64,000 bases of DNA from Chloroflexota bacterium (GCA_020161935.1 JAIUNI010000002.1:62001-126000), one strand, 5' to 3'. Shown: positions 16,896 to 26,786, counted from the stretch's first letter. Made by a program: numbers and translations. Notes: generated from the sequence alone by a model not told the origin.

Positions 16896-18460
16896 ACCAC
16901 TCTCGTTTCGCGGAGGATGGGAAAGTCAGTCGGCACCAGCAGGTAAGTTTGAAGGGTCTGAACGACAATCGCATCCAGATCGACAGCAGGCACTTCTTTC
17001 ATGACCGCCTGACCAATGGCAGTAATGACCTGAAGCGGTGGCAAGGGCAAAGCCCGCAGTTCGGTGGCATTGACCTGAGTGTTCCCATTCGAGATACGAA
17101 AGTAACGGTCAATCAGACCACTGTTGAGTAATGCCGATAAACCGATAACTTCTGCCTTGCTCATTTCCCCATCACAGCGGTAAATGAAGTTCAGATGATT
17201 TTCCAGCCCAATTAATTCATAATCAAACTGATCTGCTAGGTAGGGCGCAGCAACCAGTCGGCGCTGTTCTTCTTTGGTACTGAAGCGGCGCAGCAGTACA
17301 TAATTGGTATTCTCGACCAGCAGAGTTCTTGTGCCGGATATATTCAGGATGTGCTGTGGTTTGCGAAAACCGTGATTCAGCGGCCAGGTGATTTGTTGCG
17401 ATGTAATGTGCTGCATCCACAGAAGCGGAACAACTAGTATACCATTTGGCTCGTTAATAAGATATTCCTCAGCACGAAATGGCACCACAGGACCCGTTGA
17501 AATCGCCAGACCATATGCATGAAATGAACCTGTCCAGTGATCTACCACTGCGAGAATCGTCTCATCAAGGTCTGAAGTTGGCAAACGGAGCAGCCCCAAC
17601 GAACTGATAAATTGTGCCTTCGTGATCTGTCGTGCTCTGACCCCGTTAATGAGTTCATCCAAAGTTGCCGATGACGAAATCTTGACCTGTGAATCGCTCA
17701 TTTCATTTTGTGGCGTGAAGGTGATAACCAGATTTTCCTGCAACACCTCGTCTTGGCTAAACGCATCGCTGCGCGATTCAAACAGATGGACGTGCTGCAC
17801 AGTCACCCAGTCTAAGAATTCCTGACGAAAGCGAGTGAAGTAGTTGCCAGAGCAGAAGCTGCGCGGCACGATGAAACAGGCAGTACCATCGTGGAGCATC
17901 CTGGCTGCCAATCCCATGAACAGTGTATAGATGTTGGTGTGACCGCTGAGTACATCCTCTGTTTGCCGACGACGTTTATCATCAGGATTGATCTTGAAAT
18001 AGGGCGGATTAGCGATGATGTGCTGATAACGGCTATGACCGACAGGGTTATCAAGTAAGCTAGGACGCAAAAATTGCAGTCCATTCAGTATGAAATCAGT
18101 GTGAAACAGACTGAGATGAACCTGAATACCCTGTTCTGCCGCGCAGACCACCGCCTCATTCAGAATTGACTGTGCAGCAGTAAATAATTCATCATCCAGT
18201 TCAAAACCATCTATCGAGACTTCAATCGGCTTATTTTCCGCAATCAACCGCTCAATAATCGCACAAAGTAACGTCCCTGATCCCATCGCCGGATCAAGAA
18301 TGTGATCGCCATCTTGAATTGTTCCAGGTTGTTCCGCCATAAACCGTGCCAGCGGTTCTGGGGTAAGAAACTGCCCATGCGTTTTACGAGAGTGACTGGA
18401 ACGCCGGGCAAGAATTCCCTGTCCTATTTCAAGACTTCGCTGTGTGAATGAATGAGCCAT
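16892..18460 (-). CDS. Adenine-specific DNA methyltransferase of the BsuBI/PstI-type system
   Basis: 522 residues. SAM-binding motif I LDPAMGSGTLLCAI near residue 55, catalytic motif IV ANPPYFKI near 150, and a C-terminal target-recognition region of about 250 residues. The order I then IV places it in the gamma class of N6-adenine methyltransferases. With the overlapping endonuclease it forms a type II restriction-modification system that protects the element host and could also make loss of the element costly. The gene starts about 85 bases from an orphan terminator. Confidence 0.85.
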   Translation of the reverse strand: MAHSFTQRSLEIGQGILARRSSHSRKTHGQFLTPEPLARFMAEQPGTIQDGDHILDPAMGSGTLLCAIIERLIAENKPIEVSIDGFELDDELFTAAQSILNEAVVCAAEQGIQVHLSLFHTDFILNGLQFLRPSLLDNPVGHSRYQHIIANPPYFKINPDDKRRRQTEDVLSGHTNIYTLFMGLAARMLHDGTACFIVPRSFCSGNYFTRFRQEFLDWVTVQHVHLFESRSDAFSQDEVLQENLVITFTPQNEMSDSQVKISSSATLDELINGVRARQITKAQFISSLGLLRLPTSDLDETILAVVDHWTGSFHAYGLAISTGPVVPFRAEEYLINEPNGILVVPLLWMQHITSQQITWPLNHGFRKPQHILNISGTRTLLVENTNYVLLRRFSTKEEQRRLVAAPYLADQFDYELIGLENHLNFIYRCDGEMSKAEVIGLSALLNSGLIDRYFRISNGNTQVNATELRALPLPPLQVITAIGQAVMKEVPAVDLDAIVVQTLQTYLLVPTDFPILRETRVV

Positions 18461-18545
18461 CTATCTATGCCAGCCTTTACCATTTCATCTTGAGTATACC
18501 TGATTTTCGAGTGTTTGACTGAGGGAAATGGAATGAATGTTCGCA

Positions 18546-18577
18546 AAAATATATGGCTGGCGATTGCTCACCAGCCA
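18546..18577 (-). terminator. Orphan terminator of a missing sigma-like gene
   Basis: Stem TGGCTGG / CCAGCCA with ATATATTTTTGCG on its minus-strand exit side, nearly identical to 44327-44355 (CAGCCATATATTTTTTGCG) and like 2681-2710. In elements I and III a sigma-like gene ends just upstream on the minus strand. Here no such gene remains; a LacI-type operon begins instead. Confidence 0.6.
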
Positions 18578-18605
18578 ATAAACAGAAACGTTTCAGCCAG
18601 TCGTG

Positions 18606-18661
18606 TTGACAAACCTGAAAACTACGATACACTATGCAAAACGATTTGCAAAACGATTTGC
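18606..18661 (+). promoter_or_regulatory. Promoter with two overlapping LacI-type operators
   Basis: TTGACA at 18606-18611, 16 bases, then TACACT at 18628-18633. GCAAAACGATTTGC, a near-palindrome with the central CG of LacI-family operators, occurs at 18636-18649 and again at 18648-18661, sharing two bases. The operators cover the expected transcription start, so the regulator at 18675 probably represses its own gene and the operon. Confidence 0.7.
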
Positions 18662-18674
18662 GTGATTTCTAGAT

Positions 18675-19673
18675 ATGACCAACATCAAAGAAGTTGCTAA
18701 ACATGCCGGGGTTTCCATTACTACGGTTTCACACGTCTTAAACCACCCTGAACGGGTGTCCAAAGAGATGCAGAAGCGGGTACTGCAAGCAATTGACGAT
18801 CTCAAGTATCAACCAACCCCCCACGCCCAAAGCCTGCGCACTGGGCGGACAAACCTTGTCGGACTGCTGATCCCCGACATATGTAATCCTTTTTATCCAG
18901 AGCTTGTGAAGGTTATCCAGGTCGAGCTTGGTCAGACGGGAATGGATACCCTGATCTACAACACTGATGTTCCTGGTGGAATGTCAGCCACGCACATTGC
19001 TCATTACCTGAATCAAATCGCACAAAAACGCCTTGATGCAGTCATCATTGCTGGGGAAGCTTTGACAGGAAACGAGGAATTACTGACGATGTTGGACTTA
19101 CCCGCAGTTTACATTGGGCACCTCAATCAATCACTGATTGATTACGTCACAATCGATGATTACGCTGCCGCCTATGATGCGACGCGCTACTTAATTGAAA
19201 AAGGACATCGGCGCATCGGACATATCAGTGGAGAACCCCGGTTCTTTTCAGGTCGCGCCCGCCAGCAGGGATATGAGCAAGCACTCCGAGATCATGGGTT
19301 GCCAGTGGATGCCAGCTTAATTTATGAAGGAACCTATTTACGCCCTGCCGGACGATCTGGCATTCGATATTTGCTTAATTTAGCACAGCCTCCCACCGCT
19401 GTGTTTATTGCTAACTCACTGATGGCGCTGGCAGCTCTGGCAACTCTATACGACATGAATCTGCAAGTGCCTGATGATGTTGCTCTGATGACTTTTGATG
19501 AAATTGCCGAGATGGAAGATGTGCGCCCAAAGCTGACAACAATTGATTACAACCCGCACACACTGGGTGAGGTTGCTGTCAGACTGCTGCTTGAGAGACT
19601 AGAGGGAAACGGAACTACATCGCCACAGGCTATCCGCGTTCCCTACACCCTATTGAAGCGAGACTCTGCATGA
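18675..19673 (+). CDS. LacI-family transcriptional regulator
   Basis: 332 residues. N-terminal helix-turn-helix and hinge: TNIKEVAKHAGVSITTVSHVL, then PHAQSLRTGRTNLVGLLIPD. The remaining 270 residues form the periplasmic-binding-protein-like sensor (VIIAGE, RRIGHISGEPRFFSGRARQQGY, TAVFIANSLMALAAL, LTTIDYNP). It is the first gene before an ABC importer and a GH172 enzyme, so its ligand is probably a sugar or oligosaccharide from that pathway. Two operators sit in its own promoter. Confidence 0.9.
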   Translation: MTNIKEVAKHAGVSITTVSHVLNHPERVSKEMQKRVLQAIDDLKYQPTPHAQSLRTGRTNLVGLLIPDICNPFYPELVKVIQVELGQTGMDTLIYNTDVPGGMSATHIAHYLNQIAQKRLDAVIIAGEALTGNEELLTMLDLPAVYIGHLNQSLIDYVTIDDYAAAYDATRYLIEKGHRRIGHISGEPRFFSGRARQQGYEQALRDHGLPVDASLIYEGTYLRPAGRSGIRYLLNLAQPPTAVFIANSLMALAALATLYDMNLQVPDDVALMTFDEIAEMEDVRPKLTTIDYNPHTLGEVAVRLLLERLEGNGTTSPQAIRVPYTLLKRDSA

Positions 19674-19823
19674 CTCACACCTAATCAGACGATGCAGTCT
19701 CGTACGGTATCCATTAGAGCCAATTAGAGAAAGGCAAACCCCATCGAGCAGGAATCCTCAAAACAAGCAACCGTTGAGATAGCAGTTCTCCATGAAGTTT
19801 ATTGCGCCTAAGGAGATAAGTCC

Positions 19824-21578
19824 ATGTTTGCAAACTTCACTGCAAGACACTTCCGTGTCATCCTGATTCTAGGACTAGTGCTTCTATCACTCTCGACAGT
19901 GGTAAATGCACAAGATGACGTGCCACGTGAACGCACACTGATCTTCGAGAACATCAGTGAACGCGTGACATCGCCGGAAAATTATAACCCATTCCTACCC
20001 AGCACCCTGCTCCATGCAGGTTTGCAGCAGGTAGGCTTGGAATCGTTGTTTTACTATAACTATGAGACAGGCGAAATGATGCCCTGGCTCGCCGAGAGCT
20101 ACGAATACAATGAAGACTTCACGGTAGCTACAATCCGCCTGCGAGACGGTGTAACCTGGAGCGATGGTGAAGCTTTCACCGCAGACGATGTGGTTTTCAC
20201 CTTAAACATGCTCAAGGAAAATGCCCCTGCGCTCGGCGGCTGGTCGGTTGATGCCCAGACCTGGGTCGCTGATGTGCAAGCAGTTGATTCGCTGACCGTG
20301 AGCATCACACTCACTGGCACAAACCCGCGTTATGTTTTCAATGCATTCGGCGTGCGTATCTACGGTGTGACGTTCATTCTGCCTAAGCACATCTGGGAAG
20401 GGCAGGACCCGGTGACTTTCAGCAACTTTGACCTGGAAAAAGGCTGGCCCATCTCAACCAGTCCTTACCAATTGGTCGCTTCCACCACCACCGAAACGGT
20501 GTGGGATCGCCGCGATAACTGGTGGGGCGCTGCGACAGGCTTCCATGAACTACCTGCACCGGAGCGCATCATCTTCCAAACGGCTGGCAGCGAAGAACGC
20601 CGCGCTGCCATGGCAACGAACAATGAACTGGATACGTTGTGGCTGATGGGGCGCAGCACTTTTGAAACCGTGATGGCGCAGAACTCCGATGTTTCGAGTT
20701 GGTATGCCGAGCCGCCTTATGCCTATCTGGATCCGTGCCCGCGTCACCTGACCGTTAACGCTATGGTGCCCCCGTTTGACAATCCCGATGTGCGTTGGGC
20801 AATCAGCTATGCCATCGACCGCGATGTAGTCGTGGACATTGGCTGGGAAGGCTTAACCGCAGTCGGTCAATGGATTATGCCGGACTACGGGCCGCTGAAA
20901 CCCTACATTGAAAACGCCGCGGACTTGTTTGCGCAGTATCCCACCTTGGAATACAACCTCGATAAAGTCAACGATCTGATGACAGGCGCTGGCTTTACAA
21001 AAGGTGGTGATGATCTGTGGGTGGATGCCGGCGGTCAGCGCGTGACAATGGACATTGTCATTCGTCAGGGTGAAGCCGACCAGGTCAAAATGGCACCAGT
21101 GGTTGCGGAACTGCTGCGTCGCGCCGGGTTCGACGCAACTTTCACGCTCCAGGATATTGCAGCATTTAGCGACACCCTGAACAATGGGCGTGCGGGTGCG
21201 TGGTTGGATGTAGCCTGTGGTGCTGTTGCGGATCCCTACGTAACGCTTGATAACTACCACAGTCGCCATGCGCGCCCCATTGGTGAGATAGCAACTGGTA
21301 TGCGATCACGTTGGAGCAACGCAGCATATGACGAGATTGTTGATCAGATGGCCGTCACAAGCTCAGATGATCCTGCAATGCTGGATCTGTTCAATGATGC
21401 TCTTGCCATTTGGTTGCCTGAACTCCCAACGATCACACTGACTCAAGCTTCACTGCTCTCATCATTCAACAGCCATTACTGGACAAACTGGCCTGACGAG
21501 AACAACAACTACGTTCATCCCGGTCACTGGTGGGCAACGGCATTGATTCTGGTCATGAATGTTGAGCCAACCCAGTAG
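19824..21578 (+). CDS. ABC transporter solute-binding protein, family 5
   Basis: 584 residues, typical for DppA/OppA-type binding proteins. A signal peptide covers about residues 1-29 (basic start, ILILGLVLLSLSTVV core, cleavage likely after NAQ or nearby); no lipobox cysteine was seen. Family hallmarks include PWLAESYEYNEDFTVATIRLRDGVTWSDGEAFTADDVVFT (in pieces: WLAESYEY; RLRDGVTWSDG; FTADDVVFTL) and, later, DVRWAISYAIDRD. AGGAG precedes the start. Although named for peptides, this family also binds oligosaccharides; the LacI regulator and GH172 enzyme favour a sugar substrate here. Confidence 0.88.
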   Translation: MFANFTARHFRVILILGLVLLSLSTVVNAQDDVPRERTLIFENISERVTSPENYNPFLPSTLLHAGLQQVGLESLFYYNYETGEMMPWLAESYEYNEDFTVATIRLRDGVTWSDGEAFTADDVVFTLNMLKENAPALGGWSVDAQTWVADVQAVDSLTVSITLTGTNPRYVFNAFGVRIYGVTFILPKHIWEGQDPVTFSNFDLEKGWPISTSPYQLVASTTTETVWDRRDNWWGAATGFHELPAPERIIFQTAGSEERRAAMATNNELDTLWLMGRSTFETVMAQNSDVSSWYAEPPYAYLDPCPRHLTVNAMVPPFDNPDVRWAISYAIDRDVVVDIGWEGLTAVGQWIMPDYGPLKPYIENAADLFAQYPTLEYNLDKVNDLMTGAGFTKGGDDLWVDAGGQRVTMDIVIRQGEADQVKMAPVVAELLRRAGFDATFTLQDIAAFSDTLNNGRAGAWLDVACGAVADPYVTLDNYHSRHARPIGEIATGMRSRWSNAAYDEIVDQMAVTSSDDPAMLDLFNDALAIWLPELPTITLTQASLLSSFNSHYWTNWPDENNNYVHPGHWWATALILVMNVEPTQ

Positions 21579-21601
21579 TTCAGCAACACAATGGGGGAGG
21601 A

Positions 21602-21635
21602 GGAGAGACTAGAGAGTCGGATTCCTAGTCTCTCC
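21602..21635 (+). promoter_or_regulatory. Stem-loop between binding-protein and permease genes
   Basis: Perfect arms GGAGAGACTAG (21602-21612) and CTAGTCTCTCC (21625-21635), followed by a weaker GGGGGTGA/TCCCCC pair near 21667-21687. No T-run follows. Such hairpins often protect or partly terminate the upstream message, giving more binding protein than permease. Confidence 0.55.
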
Positions 21636-21735
21636 ATGGTTCGACCCTAAGACGCACTCTAGCACAGGGGGTGAGTTTCATCCCCCACCCAAACCGTGTG
21701 TGCCACCCATAAAGTCAGAAGTTAGGGATTGTACT

Positions 21736-22728
21736 ATGAAGAGCCGTTATTTAGTACGACGCATTGGCATGTTTTTTGCAGTCATTATCGTTGCTGCGAC
21801 ATTGAATTTTGCCATTCCCCGTTTGGCACCGGGTGACCCAATTGGGGCTGTCTTGGAAGTGTTGATCTCCCGCGGGCAGGCGGTGGATGGTGTTGAGAGT
21901 ATCATCGCTTCCTACCGGGAACGCTTTGGACTGAACGATCCTATCGCAACCCAATATCTGCGCTATATTACCAATTCGCTAACCCTTGACCTAGGGTACT
22001 CAGTAACATTCTTTCCACAGAAAGTCGAAGACACGTTGATGGACGCACTGCCGTGGACGATCGGGCTGCTGGCAGTCTCCACGCTCATCGCGTTTGGATT
22101 AGGCACATTTCTGGGTGCTCTGGTAGCGTGGCCTCGCGCACCGCGTGCTCTCCAGGGGCTGGTTCCATTATTGATGCCGCTTTCTGCTGTACCCTACTAT
22201 TTGCTTGCACTCATCCTGATCTATGTACTCGCATTTACCCTGAAAATCTTCCCACTTGGTGGTGCTTATACCCCAGCTACTAAAGCAGAGGTTTCTGTGG
22301 GCTATGTTCTTGACATTATCAACCATGCAGTATTGCCTGCCCTGTCGATCGTACTTGCCCAGGTAGGTTTCTGGGCACTAGGGATGCGAGGGACGATGGT
22401 CACTGTGGTGGGTGAAGACTATCTCGCTCTGGCCGAAGCCAAAGGACTTTCCAATCGGCGCATCTTTTTCAGTTATGCGATGCGTAATGCACTCCTGCCG
22501 CAGGTTACCTCCCTAGCAATTGCATTGGGGGGCGTGGTGTCAGGATCGGTACTGGTAGAGGTCGTTTTTAACTATCCAGGTATCGGCTGGTTGCTCTACA
22601 ACGCGCTACAGAGTTCGGATTACTTTGTCGTTCAGGGTGTATCCTTTTTTCTCGTACTCAGCGTTGCTCTGGCTGTCCTCATCGTAGATCTGGTTTACCC
22701 GCGGCTGGATCCTCGCATTTCGCGGTAG
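21736..22728 (+). CDS. ABC transporter permease, DppB-like
   Basis: 330 residues from ATG 21736; an upstream in-frame ATG lacks an RBS. Six predicted membrane segments; the first follows MKSRYLVRRI and is followed by LAPGDPIGAVL, the usual DppB start. The EAA loop, EAKGLSNRRIFFSYAMRNALLPQ, is near residue 235 and contacts the ATPases. With 22748-23608 it forms the membrane channel of the importer. Confidence 0.9.
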   Translation: MKSRYLVRRIGMFFAVIIVAATLNFAIPRLAPGDPIGAVLEVLISRGQAVDGVESIIASYRERFGLNDPIATQYLRYITNSLTLDLGYSVTFFPQKVEDTLMDALPWTIGLLAVSTLIAFGLGTFLGALVAWPRAPRALQGLVPLLMPLSAVPYYLLALILIYVLAFTLKIFPLGGAYTPATKAEVSVGYVLDIINHAVLPALSIVLAQVGFWALGMRGTMVTVVGEDYLALAEAKGLSNRRIFFSYAMRNALLPQVTSLAIALGGVVSGSVLVEVVFNYPGIGWLLYNALQSSDYFVVQGVSFFLVLSVALAVLIVDLVYPRLDPRISR

Positions 22729-22747
22729 TTACGGGAGAAAGTACAGC

Positions 22748-23608
22748 ATGTTAAAGCATAGAATTCGTTCTATTTTGAAGTATGCGATTCATAACCCTAA
22801 GCTGGTTACTGGTGTGTGTTTGCTGCTTGGACTGGTATTGATTGGTGCCGTTGGCCCCTGGTTCGTCGACTCGGAGAAGGCACGTCCAATTTCTGTTCCA
22901 ACGAATAAGCAGCCATCTGCGCAGTACCCCCTTGGCACCGACAGCGGTGGGCGCGATGTGCTGTCAGTGATGGTCGTAGCCACACCACAAACGCTCCGGA
23001 TGGGTATTATGGCAGGCTTGGTCGGTGTCCTGATAGGAACCTCACTTGGTCTCATAAGCGCTTACTATGGCGGATTAGCAGACACTTTGATCAGTGGAGT
23101 CACAGACACGATGCTGACCATTCCTCCTCTGGCGGTGCTGTTGGTGGTGGCAGCGTCGTTTCGTGCGTTGAACATCGAAATGATGGCATTGATTATCGCG
23201 TCGCTATCGTGGATGAACAGCACCCGGGCGCTTCGTGCACAAGTTCTTTCACTGAAGGAACTGCCCTACATCCACATGTCGCGGCTTTCCGGGCTAAGTG
23301 ATATTCGTATCATTGCCGAGGAAATCCTTCCCAATATTCTACCGCTGGCGGCTGCTCATTTCGTGGGCGCAGTTTCTGGTGCCATTCTTGCCGGGATCGG
23401 GCTGGAAGTACTGGGGCTTGGCCCACAGGATACTCCGACCCTGGGAATGACGATTTATTGGGCGATGCTCTACTCAGCTTTGATTCGTGGCATGTGGTGG
23501 TGGTGGATGCCGCCGATCCTCGTCCTCATCGTCCTTTTCATTGGATTGTTTCTAATCAGTACTGCGTTGGATGAGTTTGCGAACCCGAGGCTGAGAAAAG
23601 CGCAATGA
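22748..23608 (+). CDS. ABC transporter permease, DppC-like
   Basis: 286 residues with an N-terminal membrane anchor and five further segments. HPLGTDSGGRDVLS-type motif appears as YPLGTDSGGRDVLSVM near residue 60, diagnostic for DppC/OppC proteins. The EAA loop is near residue 175 (SRLSGLSDIRIIAEEILPN). It starts 19 bases after the previous gene and overlaps the next by 4 bases. Confidence 0.9.
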   Translation: MLKHRIRSILKYAIHNPKLVTGVCLLLGLVLIGAVGPWFVDSEKARPISVPTNKQPSAQYPLGTDSGGRDVLSVMVVATPQTLRMGIMAGLVGVLIGTSLGLISAYYGGLADTLISGVTDTMLTIPPLAVLLVVAASFRALNIEMMALIIASLSWMNSTRALRAQVLSLKELPYIHMSRLSGLSDIRIIAEEILPNILPLAAAHFVGAVSGAILAGIGLEVLGLGPQDTPTLGMTIYWAMLYSALIRGMWWWWMPPILVLIVLFIGLFLISTALDEFANPRLRKAQ

Positions 23609-24579
23609 CACCACGACCAGTTCTACAAGTTGAAAATATGAGGGTCTGTTACCGGAAACAGGGGAGAGCGCTTGCAGCCGTCGATGGGGTGAGTTTTGAG
23701 CTTTATGAAGGAGAGCGGCTGGGTATCATTGGCGAGTCGGGTTCTGGAAAGTCGACATTAGCATGGGCGCTCATGAGGCTGCATAAACCCCCTACGACCA
23801 CCGAAGCCGAAGGCGTTGTATTGAATGGGGTGAATCTGCTGGCGCTAAATGATGAACAAATGCGCCAAACGCGCTGGAGTCAGATTTCGCTCATTCCGCA
23901 GGGGGCAATGAACTCACTCAATCCCGTCATGAAGATTCGTCATCAAATGGCAGATGCAATCAAATCCCATGAAAGTGGCTGGTCTAGCAATCGGATTACT
24001 GACCATATTGGATCACTCCTGGGTCGAGTGGGTTTACCCGCGAGCGTAGCAGATATGTATCCTCACGAATTGAGTGGAGGCATGAAGCAGCGGGTTTGTA
24101 TTGCTCTCGGTATTGTGCTTGAACCAAAGGTAATCATTGCTGATGAACCGACCAGCGCACTGGATGTCGTGGTGCAGAGGGTGGTGATTCAGACCATGAA
24201 CGAAGTACAACAGCAACTTAAGTCCGCCATGATTATTATCGGTCACGATATGGGCTTGATGGCGCAATGTGTGGATCGCTTAGCCGTGATGTACGCAGGA
24301 AGAATTGTCGAGATTGCACCAGTTCGCTCCTTTTTCCGTGATCCGCAGCACCCCTACAGCCGCTTGCTCATCTCTTCGCTGCCGTCGCCAGAAGAAAAAC
24401 GTGAACTAAAGGGGATTCCAGGGATGCAACCATCCCTACTTGATCTGCCTTCCGGGTGTGCCTTTCATCCACGTTGCCCGCTGGCCTATGAACACTGTAC
24501 GCGAACAACGCCCGACCTACACAAGGTTGATGAACAGCGCGCTGCCGCCTGTCATCTGGCGAAGGAGTACACGGCATGA
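23605..24579 (+). CDS. ABC transporter ATPase, DppD-like
   Basis: 324 residues. Walker A GESGSGKST (about 45), signature LSGGMKQR (about 155), Walker B VIIADEPTSALD (about 175) and switch His in IIGHDMG. A C-terminal oligopeptide-transporter extension with CAFHPRCPLAYEHC can bind an iron-sulfur cluster or metal, as in many DppD/OppD proteins. It overlaps its neighbours by 4 bases on each side. Confidence 0.92.
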   Translation: MTPRPVLQVENMRVCYRKQGRALAAVDGVSFELYEGERLGIIGESGSGKSTLAWALMRLHKPPTTTEAEGVVLNGVNLLALNDEQMRQTRWSQISLIPQGAMNSLNPVMKIRHQMADAIKSHESGWSSNRITDHIGSLLGRVGLPASVADMYPHELSGGMKQRVCIALGIVLEPKVIIADEPTSALDVVVQRVVIQTMNEVQQQLKSAMIIIGHDMGLMAQCVDRLAVMYAGRIVEIAPVRSFFRDPQHPYSRLLISSLPSPEEKRELKGIPGMQPSLLDLPSGCAFHPRCPLAYEHCTRTTPDLHKVDEQRAAACHLAKEYTA

Positions 24580-25577
24580 ACCACAACCTACTTGATGTTC
24601 ACAATGTAACGATGCACTTCGGCGGAAATTCGCGCAATCGCGGCGGTGTAGTTGCGTTAGAGAATTTTACCCTTAGCATTCCGTCAGACGAGGCAAAGAT
24701 CATCACGATTGCGGGAGAAAGTGGCAGTGGCAAGACGACTCTAGCGCGTCTCATTCTGGGGATTATTCAGCCGACGGGGGGCGAAATCCTGTACAGAGGC
24801 AAGATTTTGCCCCAGATGAGCCATGAGGAACGCCAAGAATATCGCCGGGAAGTCCAGGCGATATTTCAGGATCCATTTGCGGTGTATAACCCGTTTTATC
24901 CAATTGATCGGCTACTGGCAGTCCCCCTGCGTTCTTTCGGACTGGCACACAACCGTGCCGAGGCGCGCCGGTTAATCGAAGCTGCCCTCGAGCAAGTGGG
25001 ACTACGCCCGAACGAAGTACTCGGACGTTATCCTCACCAACTCAGTGGAGGGCAGCGGCAGCGCATAGTGGTTGCAAGGAGCTTGCTGCTGAAACCGCGA
25101 TTAATCATCGCGGATGAACCTGTTTCAATGATTGATGCCTCGCTGCGCGCCAATATCCTGGAAAATCTTAAGCAGTTGCGCGATAAGTTTGGTATTTCCC
25201 TACTGTACATTACTCATGACTTGGCGACTGCTCATCAGATCAGTGATGAGTTATACGTGCTTTATCAAGGACGTGTTGCCGAGCATGGCGATTCAACAGC
25301 CGTCATCAAAACTCCGAAGCATCCTTACACGCAATTATTGGTTAGTTCTATTCCTCGTCCAGACCCGGATCATCCCTGGGTAGGCAGGGTAGAAATTCCA
25401 TTGAATGAAACAACTGTCATTAAGGATCGCACAGGCTGTCTGTTCAAAGAGCGCTGCGCCCACGCCCTGCCTGCTTGTCACCTGCAACCACCGCAATTTG
25501 TAGTTGCCACAGGACAATCGGTTGCCTGTCACCTTAATGCTGAATCCGAAGCCCCGACAGGTCGATCCAAGCGGTAA
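24576..25577 (+). CDS. ABC transporter ATPase, DppF-like
   Basis: 333 residues. Walker A GESGSGKTT, signature LSGGQRQR, Walker B LIIADEPVSMID, and switch THDLATA. The C-terminal cysteine region (CLFKERCAHALPACH) matches that of its partner. It should pair with 23605-24579 as the heterodimeric motor of the importer. Confidence 0.92.
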   Translation: MNHNLLDVHNVTMHFGGNSRNRGGVVALENFTLSIPSDEAKIITIAGESGSGKTTLARLILGIIQPTGGEILYRGKILPQMSHEERQEYRREVQAIFQDPFAVYNPFYPIDRLLAVPLRSFGLAHNRAEARRLIEAALEQVGLRPNEVLGRYPHQLSGGQRQRIVVARSLLLKPRLIIADEPVSMIDASLRANILENLKQLRDKFGISLLYITHDLATAHQISDELYVLYQGRVAEHGDSTAVIKTPKHPYTQLLVSSIPRPDPDHPWVGRVEIPLNETTVIKDRTGCLFKERCAHALPACHLQPPQFVVATGQSVACHLNAESEAPTGRSKR

Positions 25578-25625
25578 TGATGCATCTATTTTGCATGATG
25601 AGTTAATCAAGAAAGCAGAGTAATC

Positions 25626-26711
25626 ATGTCAGCATTCAATGGTCTGGGATTATATATGGGTAATCTGTATCGCCTATCTAGCGCCAAATCCCGCTCAATC
25701 AGTGCAGAGAATTTTACGGGAGAAAAAGGCAAGGGCGGTATGGCAAACGAAGGTACGGGCAAACGAGCTGCCCGCGAACTCGGGCACGGTTGGAAAATCT
25801 CACCCTCTGTAGTGATTAAAGCAGGGACTACCTTCACACTAGCCGAGATCGAGGGTCCCGGCGCGATTCAGCAAATCTGGATGACTCCCACTGGCAACTG
25901 GCGACATTCCATCCTTCGCTTCTACTGGGATGAGTCACCTACTCCTTCCGTAGAGTGCCCTGTAGGCGATTTCTTCGCCTCCGGCTGGGGAGAGTTTGCC
26001 CAAATCAGTTCCCTGGCAGTCTGTGTCAATCCCGGCTCCGCTTTTAACTGCTACTGGGAAATGCCCTTCCGCAAACACTGTCGCATTACCATGAGCAACA
26101 TTAGCGAAGATGACATGACGCTATATTACCAAATAAACTACTCACTAACCGAGGTGCCGGAAGATGCGGCATACTTCCACGCACAGTTCCGCCGTGTAAA
26201 CCCGCTGCCCTTCAAGGAAGTCTACACGATTCTGGACGGCGTAAGAGGACAAGGGCAGTATGTGGGAACCTACCTCGCTTGGGGATCAAACAATAACCTG
26301 TGGTGGGGCGAAGGAGAAATCAAATTCTACATGGATGGCGATGAATTCCCGACGATTTGCGGCACGGGCACTGAAGACTACTTCTGTGGCTCCTACAATT
26401 TTGACCCCAGTCCCAAGCACGATCAGGGATATGTTACCTACACCACACCCTATGCCGGTTTCCATCAAGTAATCCGACCCAGTTCAGATTATCGCACACA
26501 AATGCGTATGGGGATGTACCGCTGGCATATTATCGATCCGATTCGCTTTGAACAAGATCTTCGCGTGACGATCCAAGCACTTGGATGGGGGCACAATCAT
26601 CGTCATTTGCCACTGCAGGATGATATTGCTTCGGTGGCTTATTGGTATCAAACACTACCCAATGTGCCGTTCCCAATGCTACCTGATAGAGACTACCTTG
26701 ATGTAATCTGA
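25626..26711 (+). CDS. DUF2961 / GH172 family glycoside enzyme
   Basis: 361 residues, typical length. Family features seen: PGAIQQIWMTP near the start, VECPVGDFFASGWG, CYWEMPFRKHCRI, and the strongly conserved TICGTGTEDYFCGSYNF near 245, where catalytic acidic residues lie. Characterised GH172 members act on alpha-D-fructofuranosides or alpha-D-arabinofuranosides. No signal peptide is seen, so it probably works in the cytoplasm on imported sugar. It is the last gene of the LacI-controlled importer operon. Confidence 0.8.
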   Translation: MSAFNGLGLYMGNLYRLSSAKSRSISAENFTGEKGKGGMANEGTGKRAARELGHGWKISPSVVIKAGTTFTLAEIEGPGAIQQIWMTPTGNWRHSILRFYWDESPTPSVECPVGDFFASGWGEFAQISSLAVCVNPGSAFNCYWEMPFRKHCRITMSNISEDDMTLYYQINYSLTEVPEDAAYFHAQFRRVNPLPFKEVYTILDGVRGQGQYVGTYLAWGSNNNLWWGEGEIKFYMDGDEFPTICGTGTEDYFCGSYNFDPSPKHDQGYVTYTTPYAGFHQVIRPSSDYRTQMRMGMYRWHIIDPIRFEQDLRVTIQALGWGHNHRHLPLQDDIASVAYWYQTLPNVPFPMLPDRDYLDVI

Positions 26712-26786
26712 GCAGTGTATTCCTAAATTGGGGGAAATGTTTGGTAGAGGCCTCACATGCCTATGGATTGCCAGTCACCACGATTG

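Noticed and set aside
26286..26468. Short minus-strand frames within GH172 and ABC genes
   Set aside because: Antisense shadows of well-recognised genes.
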